From Streptomyces blattellae (GTDB lineage: Bacteria > Actinomycetota > Actinomycetes > Streptomycetales > Streptomycetaceae), in the NCBI RefSeq assembly GCF_009709555.1, contig NZ_WJBG01000213.1:1-64000 (forward strand): a stretch of DNA of 64,000 nucleotides, written 5' to 3'. Each line of letters begins with the position of its first letter. The stretch's first letter is position 1. Of this stretch, positions 49,901 to 58,607 are shown in pieces. Under the pieces are notes generated by a model. That model saw nothing but the letters and a program-made list of their open reading frames with translations. It was not told the DNA's origin and made no database searches. The translations under genes and the position numbers were made by a program.

Positions 49901-52900
49901 TCAGTCGAACCAGCGGTCCCGCGCCAGTTCGTTCGTTCGTGACGGATCCTCCAGCAGCGCGGCCACCTCGAAGCGCCGGGGCCACTGGCCCGCTGCCCAG
50001 GCGAGTCCGGCGGCGACGCCTTCAAGGGTCGATGCGTGCAGGACGCTGTCGTCCGTCAGCCGCCAGTCGATCTCGACGCCGTCGACGACGAGTTCCTCGT
50101 GTTCGACGTACGTGTCCGGGGTGCGCGGGCCGAGGAGGATCCGTACCGAATCCGGGACGGCGTGCTCAGCCCCCTCGGAGTCCACCGAACCCGTCACGGA
50201 CTCGCTCAGGCGCCGTACCTGGAACAGTTCGGCCAGCTCCGCGGCGCGGGACGGGCGGACGGGCAGCAGGGGGACGCCGTCGGTGAAGGGCAGCAGGTCG
50301 GGGGAGTCGACCACGACCGCGTCGGCCGCGTCCACGACGACCACGTCGCCGTCGACGACGGCCCGCAGGTCGTCCGGCAGGGTCACCTGCTCGGGGTCGA
50401 GGTCGGCCAAGGCGCTGTAGAGGGCGTGGAGTTGGGCGCCGGTGACCTCGCGGTCGGGGTCGGCGAGGCGGTCCAGCAGCTCTGCCGCGCCGCCCGGCTC
50501 GTCGAGCAGCGCGGCCACCGATGTCCGTACGCCCAGCGCCCGCAGTACCTGCTCGTCCTCGAAACCGGTCGCGTCGGCCTCGTCGTACAGGCCGCGCAGG
50601 AGGGGATCCCCGCCCGCGGCGAGCAGGCCGGCCGGGCGGCGGCCGTCGAGGACCGGGTGCCCGCGCAGCCACCACGCGGTGTAGGGGCGTACGACCTCAT
50701 GCGTGCCGTCCGGCAGCAGGATCCGGACCTGCTGGACGATCGCGTCACGCAGCGGGGGCTGCGAGAGCAGGGCGAGGGCCTGGGGCCAGCGGTCGTCGTC
50801 GATCAGGTCCAGGTCGCGTACGGCTACCAGCTCCGTGGCGACCGGCGGGACCGGCGTGTCCGGGAAGCGGTCCAGGATGTCCTCGCACCAGACGTCCACG
50901 GCGTCCAGCAGCCCCGCGTCGTCGGGCTCGGCGAAGTCGCCCTCGCGCGGCTCCAGTTCGTCCGGGTCCAGGACCACGTCCGTGGCCCGTACGAGTGCGA
51001 AGCCGGCCAACGCGCCGCAGGCCGCCAGCGGCTGCTCGCCCCACTTCTCGGCCAGCTCGGCGTCCACGGTGGCCAGTTCGCCCTCCCGCATGACCTGGTG
51101 GAAGGGGCTGCCGGGGAAGACGAGTTCACCGGCGGGCACCAGCTCCCCCTCCTCGTCCGGCAGCGCCAGCGCGCCGAGCCACGGCTCGTCACCGGGCTGA
51201 AGTCCCGCGTCCCGGACGAGCGCGAGGACGGTGTCGGCCAGCTCCTCGGCGTCGAGAGCGGCGTCCTCCTCCCAGGACATGCCGCCGTCCTCGTCCAGGG
51301 AGGCGGCGACGGCGGCCCGCACCTGGGGGGTGGTGAGCACGGCGCGCGGGGTCGCGGGCAGCGCGCCCAGCTTCTCCAGGAGCGGATGCGCGCCGTCCGG
51401 GTGGGCGACCTTCAGGCCCAGCCGGGCGAGCACCTCCGGGTCGGCCCGGGAGGCGTCCGGGGTGGGGAGCAGGATCTGGCGGGGGCCGATCGTCGTACGG
51501 CCGTCGGCGAGCGGCACGGGCAGGCCCGAGAGACGGTCCGGGTCGACGCCCGCGAGACTGTCGTACAGCCGCCGCCACCAGTCCGGCTCCTTCTCCAGCC
51601 CGGCCAGGCGGTCGATCGCGTCGGTCAGCGGAACCCGCGCGACGCCCAGGGTCCGCAGTTCCACCCGCCGTTCGAGCCCGGCGGGCAGCAGCGTGGGCAG
51701 CACCTCGGCCAGCACGCGCACGGTGTCGGCACCGGCGCCCTCGACGATCTCGGCGTCACGGGGGCGCAGGGACTCGGGCAGCTCCTCGTCATCGCCCTCG
51801 GCGGCCGGGGGCAGGAAGGACGTCCGGGGCAGGCGCTGGAGGATCGCCTGGCGCAGCGCGCCGTCCAGTTCGCCCTGGCCGAGCGGGCCGGGGACGAGGC
51901 CGATGATGCCGGTGCCCACCGGGCGCCAGTCGGCGAGCAGCTCGGCGTACGCGTCCGCCGCCTGCTCCACGAGGAAGTCGGTCAGCGGGCCGGGGGCCGC
52001 GTGGCGCCGGGTCGTGTCGAGCGGGAAGGAGGCGATGAGCAGGGCGGGGACGCCGAGCGGCTCGTCGCTGGGGGTGGGGGCGTGGACGACGGCGCTGGTG
52101 CGCGGGCGGGCCGGGGTGCCGTCGGTGTCGACCGGGACGGCCCAGGTCACGGACCAGTGCGGGCGGAGGCGCTCTTCGGTGGGCCGGTCGGCGAGGAGTT
52201 CGGGCGCGAGGGGCCCGTGCGCGGAGACGGTACGCCACCCCGTCGTGCCCTCCTTGGAGTCCGCTACGACCGTCAGGGCGCCCTCGGTGCGGCGGCGCAG
52301 GGTGCGGACGTCCGCGGTCTCGATCACGACCTCTTCGAGGCCGGGCAGGGCGAGGAGGAGGGCGTCGTCGACGGCGTGCAGCAGGCGCTCGGCGAGGTCG
52401 GCGGCGGCCGCGTCCCGCAAGGGGAGGATGACGACGGTGTCGTACGGGTCGGGGGCGGTGCCCTCGGCGGCGAAGGGGAGACGGAGGAGGGGGACGTGGC
52501 CGTCGCGCCGGCGGATCTCGTCCCCCAGGCCGGGACTGTGCCGTGCGGTCTGGGTGGACAGCTCGCGTGCCTCGGCGAGGGACCAGCGGACGCCGCCGTG
52601 CCGGCCGACGACCGCGGGCTCGTCGGTGACGGCGAGTACGGCGGCGAAACCGACGCCGAAGCGGCCGACCGCCGTTTCGCCGGTCTCGCGTTTGGCGGAG
52701 GCGCGGAGAGTGGCGAGGGACTCGACGCCGGCCGCGTCGAGGGGGGCGCCGGTGTTGGCGGCGAACAGGACGCCGTCGCGGAGGGTGAGCCGGAGCCGGC
52801 CGGGTACGCCTGCCCTGGCGGCGGCGTCGGCGGCGTTCTGAGCCAGCTCGACTACGAGGCGGTCGCGGTATCCGCCGAGGGCGAGGTCTTCCTCGGCGTT

Positions 52901-53032
52901 GGCGTCCTCGCGGAAGCGGGCCGGGCTGGTCGCCCACGCGTCCAGCACTCCGCGGCGGAGGCGGGTGGTCCCGAAGGGGTCCGCGCCTTCGGCGGCCGGC
53001 CGCACGAACTTGGTCACGTTCACTCTCCTCAT
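49901..53032 (-). CDS. Sacsin-like GHKL (HSP90-type) ATPase, large
   Basis: A 1043-residue protein. The N-terminal 200 residues form a sacsin-type HSP90/GHKL ATP-binding domain: N-box DRLVVELAQNAADAA (Asn near residue 66), GVLFAANTGAPLD, and G2 box GRFGVGFAAVLAVTD. The remaining 800 residues are acidic and Leu/Asp-rich with no recognised domain, apart from weakly repeated VxVPLADG-like segments. Conserved in actinomycetes beside DUF3027. Sacsin relatives are chaperone-like, and some bacterial ones occur in defence or regulatory systems, but nothing nearby supports defence. Confidence 0.85.
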   Translation of the reverse strand: MRRVNVTKFVRPAAEGADPFGTTRLRRGVLDAWATSPARFREDANAEEDLALGGYRDRLVVELAQNAADAAARAGVPGRLRLTLRDGVLFAANTGAPLDAAGVESLATLRASAKRETGETAVGRFGVGFAAVLAVTDEPAVVGRHGGVRWSLAEARELSTQTARHSPGLGDEIRRRDGHVPLLRLPFAAEGTAPDPYDTVVILPLRDAAAADLAERLLHAVDDALLLALPGLEEVVIETADVRTLRRRTEGALTVVADSKEGTTGWRTVSAHGPLAPELLADRPTEERLRPHWSVTWAVPVDTDGTPARPRTSAVVHAPTPSDEPLGVPALLIASFPLDTTRRHAAPGPLTDFLVEQAADAYAELLADWRPVGTGIIGLVPGPLGQGELDGALRQAILQRLPRTSFLPPAAEGDDEELPESLRPRDAEIVEGAGADTVRVLAEVLPTLLPAGLERRVELRTLGVARVPLTDAIDRLAGLEKEPDWWRRLYDSLAGVDPDRLSGLPVPLADGRTTIGPRQILLPTPDASRADPEVLARLGLKVAHPDGAHPLLEKLGALPATPRAVLTTPQVRAAVAASLDEDGGMSWEEDAALDAEELADTVLALVRDAGLQPGDEPWLGALALPDEEGELVPAGELVFPGSPFHQVMREGELATVDAELAEKWGEQPLAACGALAGFALVRATDVVLDPDELEPREGDFAEPDDAGLLDAVDVWCEDILDRFPDTPVPPVATELVAVRDLDLIDDDRWPQALALLSQPPLRDAIVQQVRILLPDGTHEVVRPYTAWWLRGHPVLDGRRPAGLLAAGGDPLLRGLYDEADATGFEDEQVLRALGVRTSVAALLDEPGGAAELLDRLADPDREVTGAQLHALYSALADLDPEQVTLPDDLRAVVDGDVVVVDAADAVVVDSPDLLPFTDGVPLLPVRPSRAAELAELFQVRRLSESVTGSVDSEGAEHAVPDSVRILLGPRTPDTYVEHEELVVDGVEIDWRLTDDSVLHASTLEGVAAGLAWAAGQWPRRFEVAALLEDPSRTNELARDRWFD

Positions 53033-53094
53033 CGGCGTGAGGAGAAGGTATCGCGCTGGGGAGCGTGGTGTTTTTCGCCCCCGCCGCCCCTACC

Positions 53095-53615
53095 CGTCCC
53101 ATCCTCCAGGGGCTCCGCCCCTTCAACCCCACCACGGGGCTCCGCCCCCTGCACCGCCGGGGCTCCACCCCTTCGCCCCCACCAGGAGACTCCCGCCCCT
53201 GCACCCCGAGGCTCCACCCCCACACACCACCGGGACTCCGCCCCCCTGCACCCCGGGACTCCGCCCCTTCAACCTCACCAGGAGACTCCGCTCCCTCCAC
53301 CCCCGAGGCTCCACCCCCACACACCACCGGGACTGCGCCCCTTCAACCCCACCAGGAGCCGCCCGGCACCCCCGAGGCTCCACCCCCGCACACCACTTGG
53401 ACTGCGCCCCTTCAACCCCACCAGGAGACTCCCGCCCCCTCCACCCCGCGAGGCTCCACCCCCCACTCCCCCGGGGCTCCGCCCCTTCAACCCCGCCAGG
53501 AGGCTTCCGCACCCTCCACCCCCGCGGGGCTCCGCCTCCGCACACCACCGGGGCTCCGCCCTTGACCCCCGTCGGCCTACGGCCTCGTCCTCAAACGCCG
53601 GACGGGCCGGGATGC
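53095..53615. repeat. 520-bp block of degenerate GC-rich repeats
   Basis: The gap between the sacsin-like and DUF3027 genes is filled by repeats built from GGGGCTCCGCCCCTTCAACC, CACCAGGAGACTCC and GAGGCTCCACCCCCACACAC. They are arranged in four to five higher-order units of roughly 100 bp. It ends with GGCCTACGGCCTCG ... CCTCAAACGCCGGACGGGC, a dispersed intergenic element very common in Streptomyces. All frames are open because of the composition, and I do not call a gene. Confidence 0.85.
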
Positions 53616-53625
53616 TCGTGTGGGG

Positions 53626-54552
53626 CTACGAGTGGCCCAGTTCCACGGATTCCTCGTCCGCGCCAACCGGCACCGATCCGGAATCCGGGGACGGCCGTAG
53701 GGGGAAGGGGTCGAGGCGGGTCTCGTCGATGACAGGGGGGGCCGGGCGGGGGGGCTTGGGCATCACTGCTGCCTCGGAGTGGCCACCGCAGCCGTACGCG
53801 AGGGACACGATCCGGCCGTCCGCGGGGGAGAACTCGTTCGCGCAGACGCCGAAGGCCTGTCCCATCGTCCCGCCGATGGGTGCGAGGAAGCCGCAGGTCA
53901 CGCAGGACGCGGGGGCCGCCTGGGCCATGGCGGTCTTGGGGCCGTAGGCCTCCTCCCAGCGGTCGGCGGCGACATGGAGGCCGTAGCGGGACAGGACGCG
54001 GGCCCGGCGCATGCCGAGTTCCTCCGCGACCGCGGCGATCGAGCCGCGCGAGGGAGCCACGGTGAGGTTCGCCGGCGGGCCCGCCGTCACCTCCGCGTCC
54101 TCCGCCTCGACCAGCTCCGCCATCTCGTGGGACACGGCGGAGTTGGGCAGCGGCTCGTCCTCGCCGGAGTAGCCGGGCTCCAGGCGCAGATCCTCCGCGT
54201 CGGTGGGGAGCAGATCGCCGGGGCCCATGTCGCCGGGGCGCAGCCGCTCACTCCACGGCACCCACTCAGGGGCCAGCAGCGCGTCCGGGCCGGGGAGCAG
54301 CACCACCTCGTCCAGCGTGACGAACTTGGCCCGGGAGGCACGGGCGACCGTCACGGCCCACCGCCAGCCGCGGTACCCGGGCTCCTTGCACTCGAAGTAG
54401 TGCGTGATGACGCGGTCACCCTCCGAGACGAGTCCCGCGTGCTCGCCGACGACTCCTGGCGCGGCGGCCTCCTCGGCGGCGGCGCGGGCGAGGTCGACGG
54501 CCTCGGCACACAGGCGGTCGGGGGTGCGGCTTCGCGTGGTCGCTGCGCTCAC
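53626..54552 (-). CDS. DUF3027 protein
   Basis: A 308-residue protein. Landmarks: SRTPDRLCAEAVDLARAAAEE, HYFECKEPGYRGWRWAVTVARA, EWVPWSERLRPGDMGPGDLLP and a C-terminal cysteine pair region SCVTCGFLAPIGGTMGQAFGVCANEFSPADG, which could bind a metal. GTG 54552 matches the family start. The family is restricted to actinobacteria and has no known function. Its place next to the sacsin-like gene is conserved as I recall, and both are on the minus strand. Confidence 0.88.
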   Translation of the reverse strand: MSAATTRSRTPDRLCAEAVDLARAAAEEAAAPGVVGEHAGLVSEGDRVITHYFECKEPGYRGWRWAVTVARASRAKFVTLDEVVLLPGPDALLAPEWVPWSERLRPGDMGPGDLLPTDAEDLRLEPGYSGEDEPLPNSAVSHEMAELVEAEDAEVTAGPPANLTVAPSRGSIAAVAEELGMRRARVLSRYGLHVAADRWEEAYGPKTAMAQAAPASCVTCGFLAPIGGTMGQAFGVCANEFSPADGRIVSLAYGCGGHSEAAVMPKPPRPAPPVIDETRLDPFPLRPSPDSGSVPVGADEESVELGHS

Positions 54553-54970
54553 AGGTATCGCTTCTCTCCTACGCCGTCTCTCGGGTGCGCCCTTGCCTGA
54601 CGACGGTCGGGCGGGACGGAGCGGACCTCGGGGCCGCGTCGACGTCCATGCCCGATCGTGCTCGGGCGCACCTGCTCCATCCATTCTGCGGGATGACCGA
54701 GAGGCGCGCGGCCGAGAACGTTCGCCATGACGCGCTACGCACGCTACCTGTTCGCCGCCGCTGGGCCTACACCGACGTTGGGTTTCCGTCGGCTCTTCCG
54801 AGCAGGGGTGTTCGCGGGGGTGTTCGCGGGGGTGCTCCATGCGCCTTCCGCTGATCGATACAGCTTCGCGTCCCTTTGGGGGGCGCTGCTGCGACCGTCG
54901 CTGCGCAAAAGTGCGGCGTATCCGGACCGTATACGCACTACGCACGCCCATCTCGGGGCACTATGGCGGA
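54553..54970. other. 418-bp divergent gap with a 12-bp repeat
   Basis: Between the DUF3027 and MFS starts. A short tandem repeat of GTTCGCGGGGGT (two to three units, about 54808-54834) is visible. No gene or clear operator was found. Promoters of both divergent genes must be here. Confidence 0.5.
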
Positions 54971-56395
54971 ATGGCAGGCACAAGGACGCCCCACGGTTCC
55001 ACGCGTGTCGGTGGGGTCAAGGGGAGCATCCGACGCAGCGGGTCCAGCCGGGTGGGCGGGCCGTTGCGTTCGGTCGGGCGTGCCCTGCATCTGCCGGTGA
55101 CAGGCACAGCCCGCGGTATCCGCAAGGCGACGCATGCGCACGGTGCGGGCGAGTCCGGCCTCGGCAAGCTGATCGAGCTGCACGCGGTGAACGGCGCCGG
55201 CGACGTCATGATCACCGTGGCCCTCGCCTCCACCGTCTTCTTCTCGGTGCCGACCGACGAGGCCCGCGGCCGGGTCGCGCTCTACCTCGGCATCACCATG
55301 GCACCGTTCGCCCTCCTCGCCCCGGTGATCGGCCCGCTGCTCGACCGGATCCCGCACGGCCGCCGCGCGGCGATGGCGACGGCGATGCTCGCCCGGGCGC
55401 TGCTCGCGCTGATCCTGGCCGGCGCCGTCAGCTCCGGCTCCCTGGAGCTGTACCCGGCGGCGCTGGGCGTACTGGTCGCGTCCAAGGCGTACGGCGTGGT
55501 CAGAAGTGCCGTCGTGCCCCGGCTCCTGCCACCCCGTTTCTCCCTGGTGAAGGCCAACTCACGGGTCACCCTCGGCGGGCTCCTCGCCACCGGCGTGGCC
55601 GCGCCGGTCGGAGCGGGCCTGCAGTCCATCGGGGACCGCTGGCCCCTCTACGGCGCCTTCGTGATCTTCGTCGCCGGTACGATCCTCTCCTTCTCCCTGC
55701 CGCCGAAGGTCGACTCGTCGAAGGGCGAGGACACCGCCCTGCTCGCCGCCGACGAGGAGCATCTGCACGGCCCGCGCCGCAAGTACGCCAAGCGTCCCGG
55801 GCTGCGCACCGTCGGTATCGCCGTCACCCACGCCCTCGGCGCCAACGCCGCCCTGCGCTGTCTCTCCGGCTTCCTGATCTTCTTCCTGGCGTTCCTGCTG
55901 CGCGAGCATCCGCTGACCGGTGAGAGCGCGGCGGTGTCGCTGGGCATAGTGGCGGTCTCGGCGGGCGCGGGCAACGCGATCGGTACGGCGGTCGGGGCGG
56001 GGCTCAGGTCACGCGCACCGGAGATCATCATCGTGACGGTGGTGGCGTTCGTGCTCGGCGTGGCGATCACGGCGGCGATCTTCTTCGGCGCGGCTTTCGT
56101 GGCGTGTCTGACGGCCGCCGCCGGGTTCGCGCAGGCGCTGTCCAAACTGTCCCTGGACGCGCTGATCCAGCGAGACGTACCGGAGACGGTCCGCACCTCC
56201 GCGTTCGCCCGTTCCGAGACGGTGCTGCAGGTGGCGTGGGTGTTCGGCGGTGCGGTCGGCATCGTCCTCCCCCTCAATGGCACCTTCGGCCTCTCGGTGG
56301 CCGCCGCCATCGTCGCCGCCGGCTGGCTGACCACGGTCCACGGCCTGCTCCGCTCGGCCCGGCAGGGCGGCACCCCGCGGACGCGCGTGGCGTGA
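54971..56395 (+). CDS. MFS transporter
   Basis: A 474-residue membrane protein with about twelve helices and a basic N-terminal arm of 50 residues. Motifs: KLIELHAVNGAGDVMITVALASTVFF, LIGPLLDRIPHGRRAAMATAM (loop 2-3), KAYGVVRSAVVPRLLPPRFSLVKANSRVTLGG. Conserved in this position in Streptomyces as far as I recall; the substrate is unknown. ATG 54971. After the stop, 17-18 bp units beginning at the TGA are repeated about four times (56393-56470). Confidence 0.88.
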   Translation: MAGTRTPHGSTRVGGVKGSIRRSGSSRVGGPLRSVGRALHLPVTGTARGIRKATHAHGAGESGLGKLIELHAVNGAGDVMITVALASTVFFSVPTDEARGRVALYLGITMAPFALLAPVIGPLLDRIPHGRRAAMATAMLARALLALILAGAVSSGSLELYPAALGVLVASKAYGVVRSAVVPRLLPPRFSLVKANSRVTLGGLLATGVAAPVGAGLQSIGDRWPLYGAFVIFVAGTILSFSLPPKVDSSKGEDTALLAADEEHLHGPRRKYAKRPGLRTVGIAVTHALGANAALRCLSGFLIFFLAFLLREHPLTGESAAVSLGIVAVSAGAGNAIGTAVGAGLRSRAPEIIIVTVVAFVLGVAITAAIFFGAAFVACLTAAAGFAQALSKLSLDALIQRDVPETVRTSAFARSETVLQVAWVFGGAVGIVLPLNGTFGLSVAAAIVAAGWLTTVHGLLRSARQGGTPRTRVA

Positions 56396-56470
56396 GGTCC
56401 ATCAGTCACGTGAGGGCCATCAGCCACGTGAGAGCCACGAGCCCGTGAGAGCCACGAGCCCGTGAGGTCC
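56393..56470. repeat. 17-18 bp tandem repeat starting at the MFS stop codon
   Basis: Successive units TGAGGTCCATCAGTCACG, TGAGGGCCATCAGCCACG, TGAGAGCCACGAGCCCG and TGAGAGCCACGAGCCCG follow each other from the stop codon at 56393, then a partial TGAGGTCC. Copies drift gradually. Confidence 0.9.
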
Positions 56471-56535
56471 GCGAGCAGCGGCACGCCGTACCCCCGCATG
56501 GCAGCCCGGCAGGACGTGCCCGATAGCCTTCGCCC

Positions 56536-57021
56536 ATGACCATGCAATCCGCTGTGCGACGCCGCCGCGCCGTCGCCGCCGCCGGCGCCGTTTCCGCCGG
56601 ACTGCTCGTCCTGTCGGCCTGTGACAAGCCGACCCCGATGTCCACGGTCACCGTCGGCACCTCCACGATCAGCGAGGAGGCCACCTGCGGCGGTGAGGGC
56701 GAGGTCCTTCCGTCCGCGGAGGTGACGAAGTGCCTGGATGAGACGGACATCGAGTCGATCACCGTGGACCCGGACGAGACCGTGCGCTTCGGCGTCGACC
56801 CGGAGGTCGCCGACAAGCGCTGGACGATCCTGATGAACGGTCAGCCGCTCACCGAGGACAGCGACAAGACGTACCGCACGGTCCCGGGCAGCGTGTTCTT
56901 CAACGCCCAGTACGGCGCGCAGGGCAACTCGACCCTCGTCTCCATCCGGGCGGCCGACGGTGAGAAGGACAGCAACACGGTCACCGGCCTGTGGTCCTTC
57001 ACGCTGAAGAAGGACGACTGA
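56536..57021 (+). CDS. DUF2771 lipoprotein
   Basis: A 161-residue protein with a lipoprotein signal (basic N-terminus RRRRAVAAAGAVSAG, lipobox LLVLSAC). The mature part matches DUF2771 (MSTVTVGTSTISEEATCGGEGEVLP, GSVFFNAQYGAQGNSTLVSIRAADG). The two extra cysteines in EEATC and VTKC could pair. It lies just upstream of the menaquinone genes and overlaps or abuts mqnB, so it is probably co-transcribed with them. Confidence 0.88.
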   Translation: MTMQSAVRRRRAVAAAGAVSAGLLVLSACDKPTPMSTVTVGTSTISEEATCGGEGEVLPSAEVTKCLDETDIESITVDPDETVRFGVDPEVADKRWTILMNGQPLTEDSDKTYRTVPGSVFFNAQYGAQGNSTLVSIRAADGEKDSNTVTGLWSFTLKKDD

Positions 57022-57734
57022 CCACGCCTGCCGTACGCGTCCTCGTAGCCACCGCCGTCCCGGCCGAACGGGACGCGGTGGCACGGGCGTTCACGAAGTT
57101 CCCAGGGACACCTGGAACCCCGGGAGCACCGGGGACACCGGGCACCCCGGGGACACCGGGCGCCATCCTCGCCGTCGGCGTCGGCCCCGCCCGCGCCGCC
57201 GCCGCCACCGCCACGGCCCTCGCGGGAACCCCGTACGACCTGGTGATCTCGGCCGGAATCGGCGGCGGCTTCCAGCCGTACGCCCCCGTCGGCTCCCTCG
57301 TCGTCGCCGACGAGATCACCGCCGCCGACCTGGGCGCCGAGACGCCCGACGGCTTTCTGCCGGTCACGGAACTGGGCTTCGGCGCGGTCACCCACCGTCC
57401 ACCGGAATCACTCGTACGAGAGTTCGCGGCGGCCACCGGAGCCCGTACCGGCGCGGTACTCACCGTCTCCACCGTCACCGGCACCGCCACCCGCGCCGCC
57501 GCCCTGCTCGAACGCCATCCGACCGCGCTCGCCGAGGCGATGGAGGGCTTCGGCGTCGCCGAGGCGGCCATCGCGCACGGCGTTCCCGTGCTGGAGATCC
57601 GTGCCGTCTCCAACCCCGTCGGCCCGCGCGACCGCGCCGCCTGGCGCATCGGCGAAGCGCTGGCCGCGCTGACGGAGGCCTTCGGGAAGCTCGCACCCCT
57701 CCTGGAGAGTTGGAACCCACATGACCACCGGTGA
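57018..57734 (+). CDS. mqnB: Futalosine hydrolase
   Basis: About 238 residues, a nucleoside-phosphorylase-fold enzyme that removes the base from futalosine in the futalosine menaquinone pathway. Motifs: VRVLVATAVPAERDAV, YDLVISAGIGGGFQP, GSLVVADEITAADLGAETPDGFLP, EAMEGFGVAEAAIAHGVPVLEIRAVSN. A Gly-Thr-Pro/Gly-Ala-Pro collagen-like stretch (near residues 32-53) is inserted in the N-terminal half. The natural start by homology would be the CTG at 57018, which overlaps the upstream TGA and has AAGGA five bases before. The only ATG/GTG/TTG in frame is GTG 56991. It overlaps mqnD by 14 bp. Confidence 0.9.
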   Translation: MTTPAVRVLVATAVPAERDAVARAFTKFPGTPGTPGAPGTPGTPGTPGAILAVGVGPARAAAATATALAGTPYDLVISAGIGGGFQPYAPVGSLVVADEITAADLGAETPDGFLPVTELGFGAVTHRPPESLVREFAAATGARTGAVLTVSTVTGTATRAAALLERHPTALAEAMEGFGVAEAAIAHGVPVLEIRAVSNPVGPRDRAAWRIGEALAALTEAFGKLAPLLESWNPHDHR

Positions 57735-58572
57735 GCCACTGCGGATCGCGTACTCCCCCTGCCCGAACGACACCTTCGTCTTCGACGCCCTCGCCCACGG
57801 CCGCGTCCCCGGCGCCCCCGCGCTCGACGTGACCTTCGCGGACATCGACATCACCAACGGCATGGCCGAGCGCGGCGAGTTCGACGTGCTGAAGGTGTCG
57901 TACGCCGTCCTGCCGTACGTCCTCGACGAGTACCGGCTGCTGCCGTGCGGGGGCGCGCTGGGCCGGGGTTGCGGGCCGCTGGTGCTGACGCGGGAGGCGG
58001 GGGCCGACCTCACGGGCCGTACGGTCGCCGTGCCGAGCGAGAAGTCGACGGCGTATCTGCTGTTCCGCCTGTGGGCCGCCGACACGCTGCCCGCCGGGGT
58101 CGGCGAGATCGTGGTGCTGCCGTTCCACGAGATCATGCCCGCCGTACGGGACGGAAAGATCGACGCGGGACTCGTCATCCACGAGGCGCGCTTCACGTAC
58201 CGGAACTACGGCCTGCACAAGCTCGCCGACATGGGCGAGCACTGGGAGCACACCACCGGGCTGCCGATCCCGCTCGGCGCGATCGTCGCGAAGCGGTCGC
58301 TGGGCGCGGACACGCTGCGACTGCTCGCCGAATCCGTCCGCACGTCCGTCAAGGCCGCCTGGGACGACCCCGAGGCCTCCCGCCCGTACGTCATGGAACA
58401 CGCCCAGGAAATGGACCCGTCCGTCGCCGACCAGCACATCGGCCTGTATGTCAACGAGTTCACCCACGACCTCGGCGTGGACGGCTACGCAGCGGTCAGG
58501 GGGCTGCTGACCCGCGCCGCGGCCGAGGGGCTGGTGCCGCCCCTCGGACCGGGTGCGCTGGATTTCCCGTAG
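57721..58572 (+). CDS. mqnD: 1,4-dihydroxy-6-naphthoate synthase
   Basis: A 283-residue periplasmic-binding-protein-fold enzyme that converts cyclic de-hypoxanthine futalosine to 1,4-dihydroxy-6-naphthoate. Motifs: IAYSPCPNDTFVFDALAHG, DVLKVSYAVLPYV, GRGCGPLVL, VAVPSEKSTAYLLFRLW, DAGLVIHEARFTY (the His is part of the active site) and LPIPLGAIVAKRSLG. It overlaps mqnB and so forms one operon with it and the DUF2771 gene. Convergent with the cold-shock gene. Confidence 0.95.
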   Translation: MTTGEPLRIAYSPCPNDTFVFDALAHGRVPGAPALDVTFADIDITNGMAERGEFDVLKVSYAVLPYVLDEYRLLPCGGALGRGCGPLVLTREAGADLTGRTVAVPSEKSTAYLLFRLWAADTLPAGVGEIVVLPFHEIMPAVRDGKIDAGLVIHEARFTYRNYGLHKLADMGEHWEHTTGLPIPLGAIVAKRSLGADTLRLLAESVRTSVKAAWDDPEASRPYVMEHAQEMDPSVADQHIGLYVNEFTHDLGVDGYAAVRGLLTRAAAEGLVPPLGPGALDFP

Positions 58573-58573
58573 C

Positions 58574-58607
58574 GGTTCGCTATACGTCCGAGGTTCGCTA
58601 TACGTCC
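58574..58607. repeat. 16-bp direct repeat across the cold-shock gene stop codon
   Basis: GGTTCGCTATACGTCC occurs at 58574-58589 and 58592-58607, an 18-bp period. The right copy contains the last codons and TAG stop of the minus-strand cold-shock gene. Confidence 0.9.

Noticed and set aside
53065..53732. Pro-rich frames in the GC repeat block
   Set aside because: Open in several frames on both strands because the repeats lack stops; no start context.
50036..53947. 1303-codon plus-strand frame opposite the sacsin-like gene
   Set aside because: Shadow frame; it also runs through the noncoding repeat block, which shows that openness here is compositional.
49901..54552. Sacsin-like ATPase as part of an anti-phage system
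   Set aside because: Neighbours are housekeeping or unknown conserved genes with no nuclease, protease or other defence effector.
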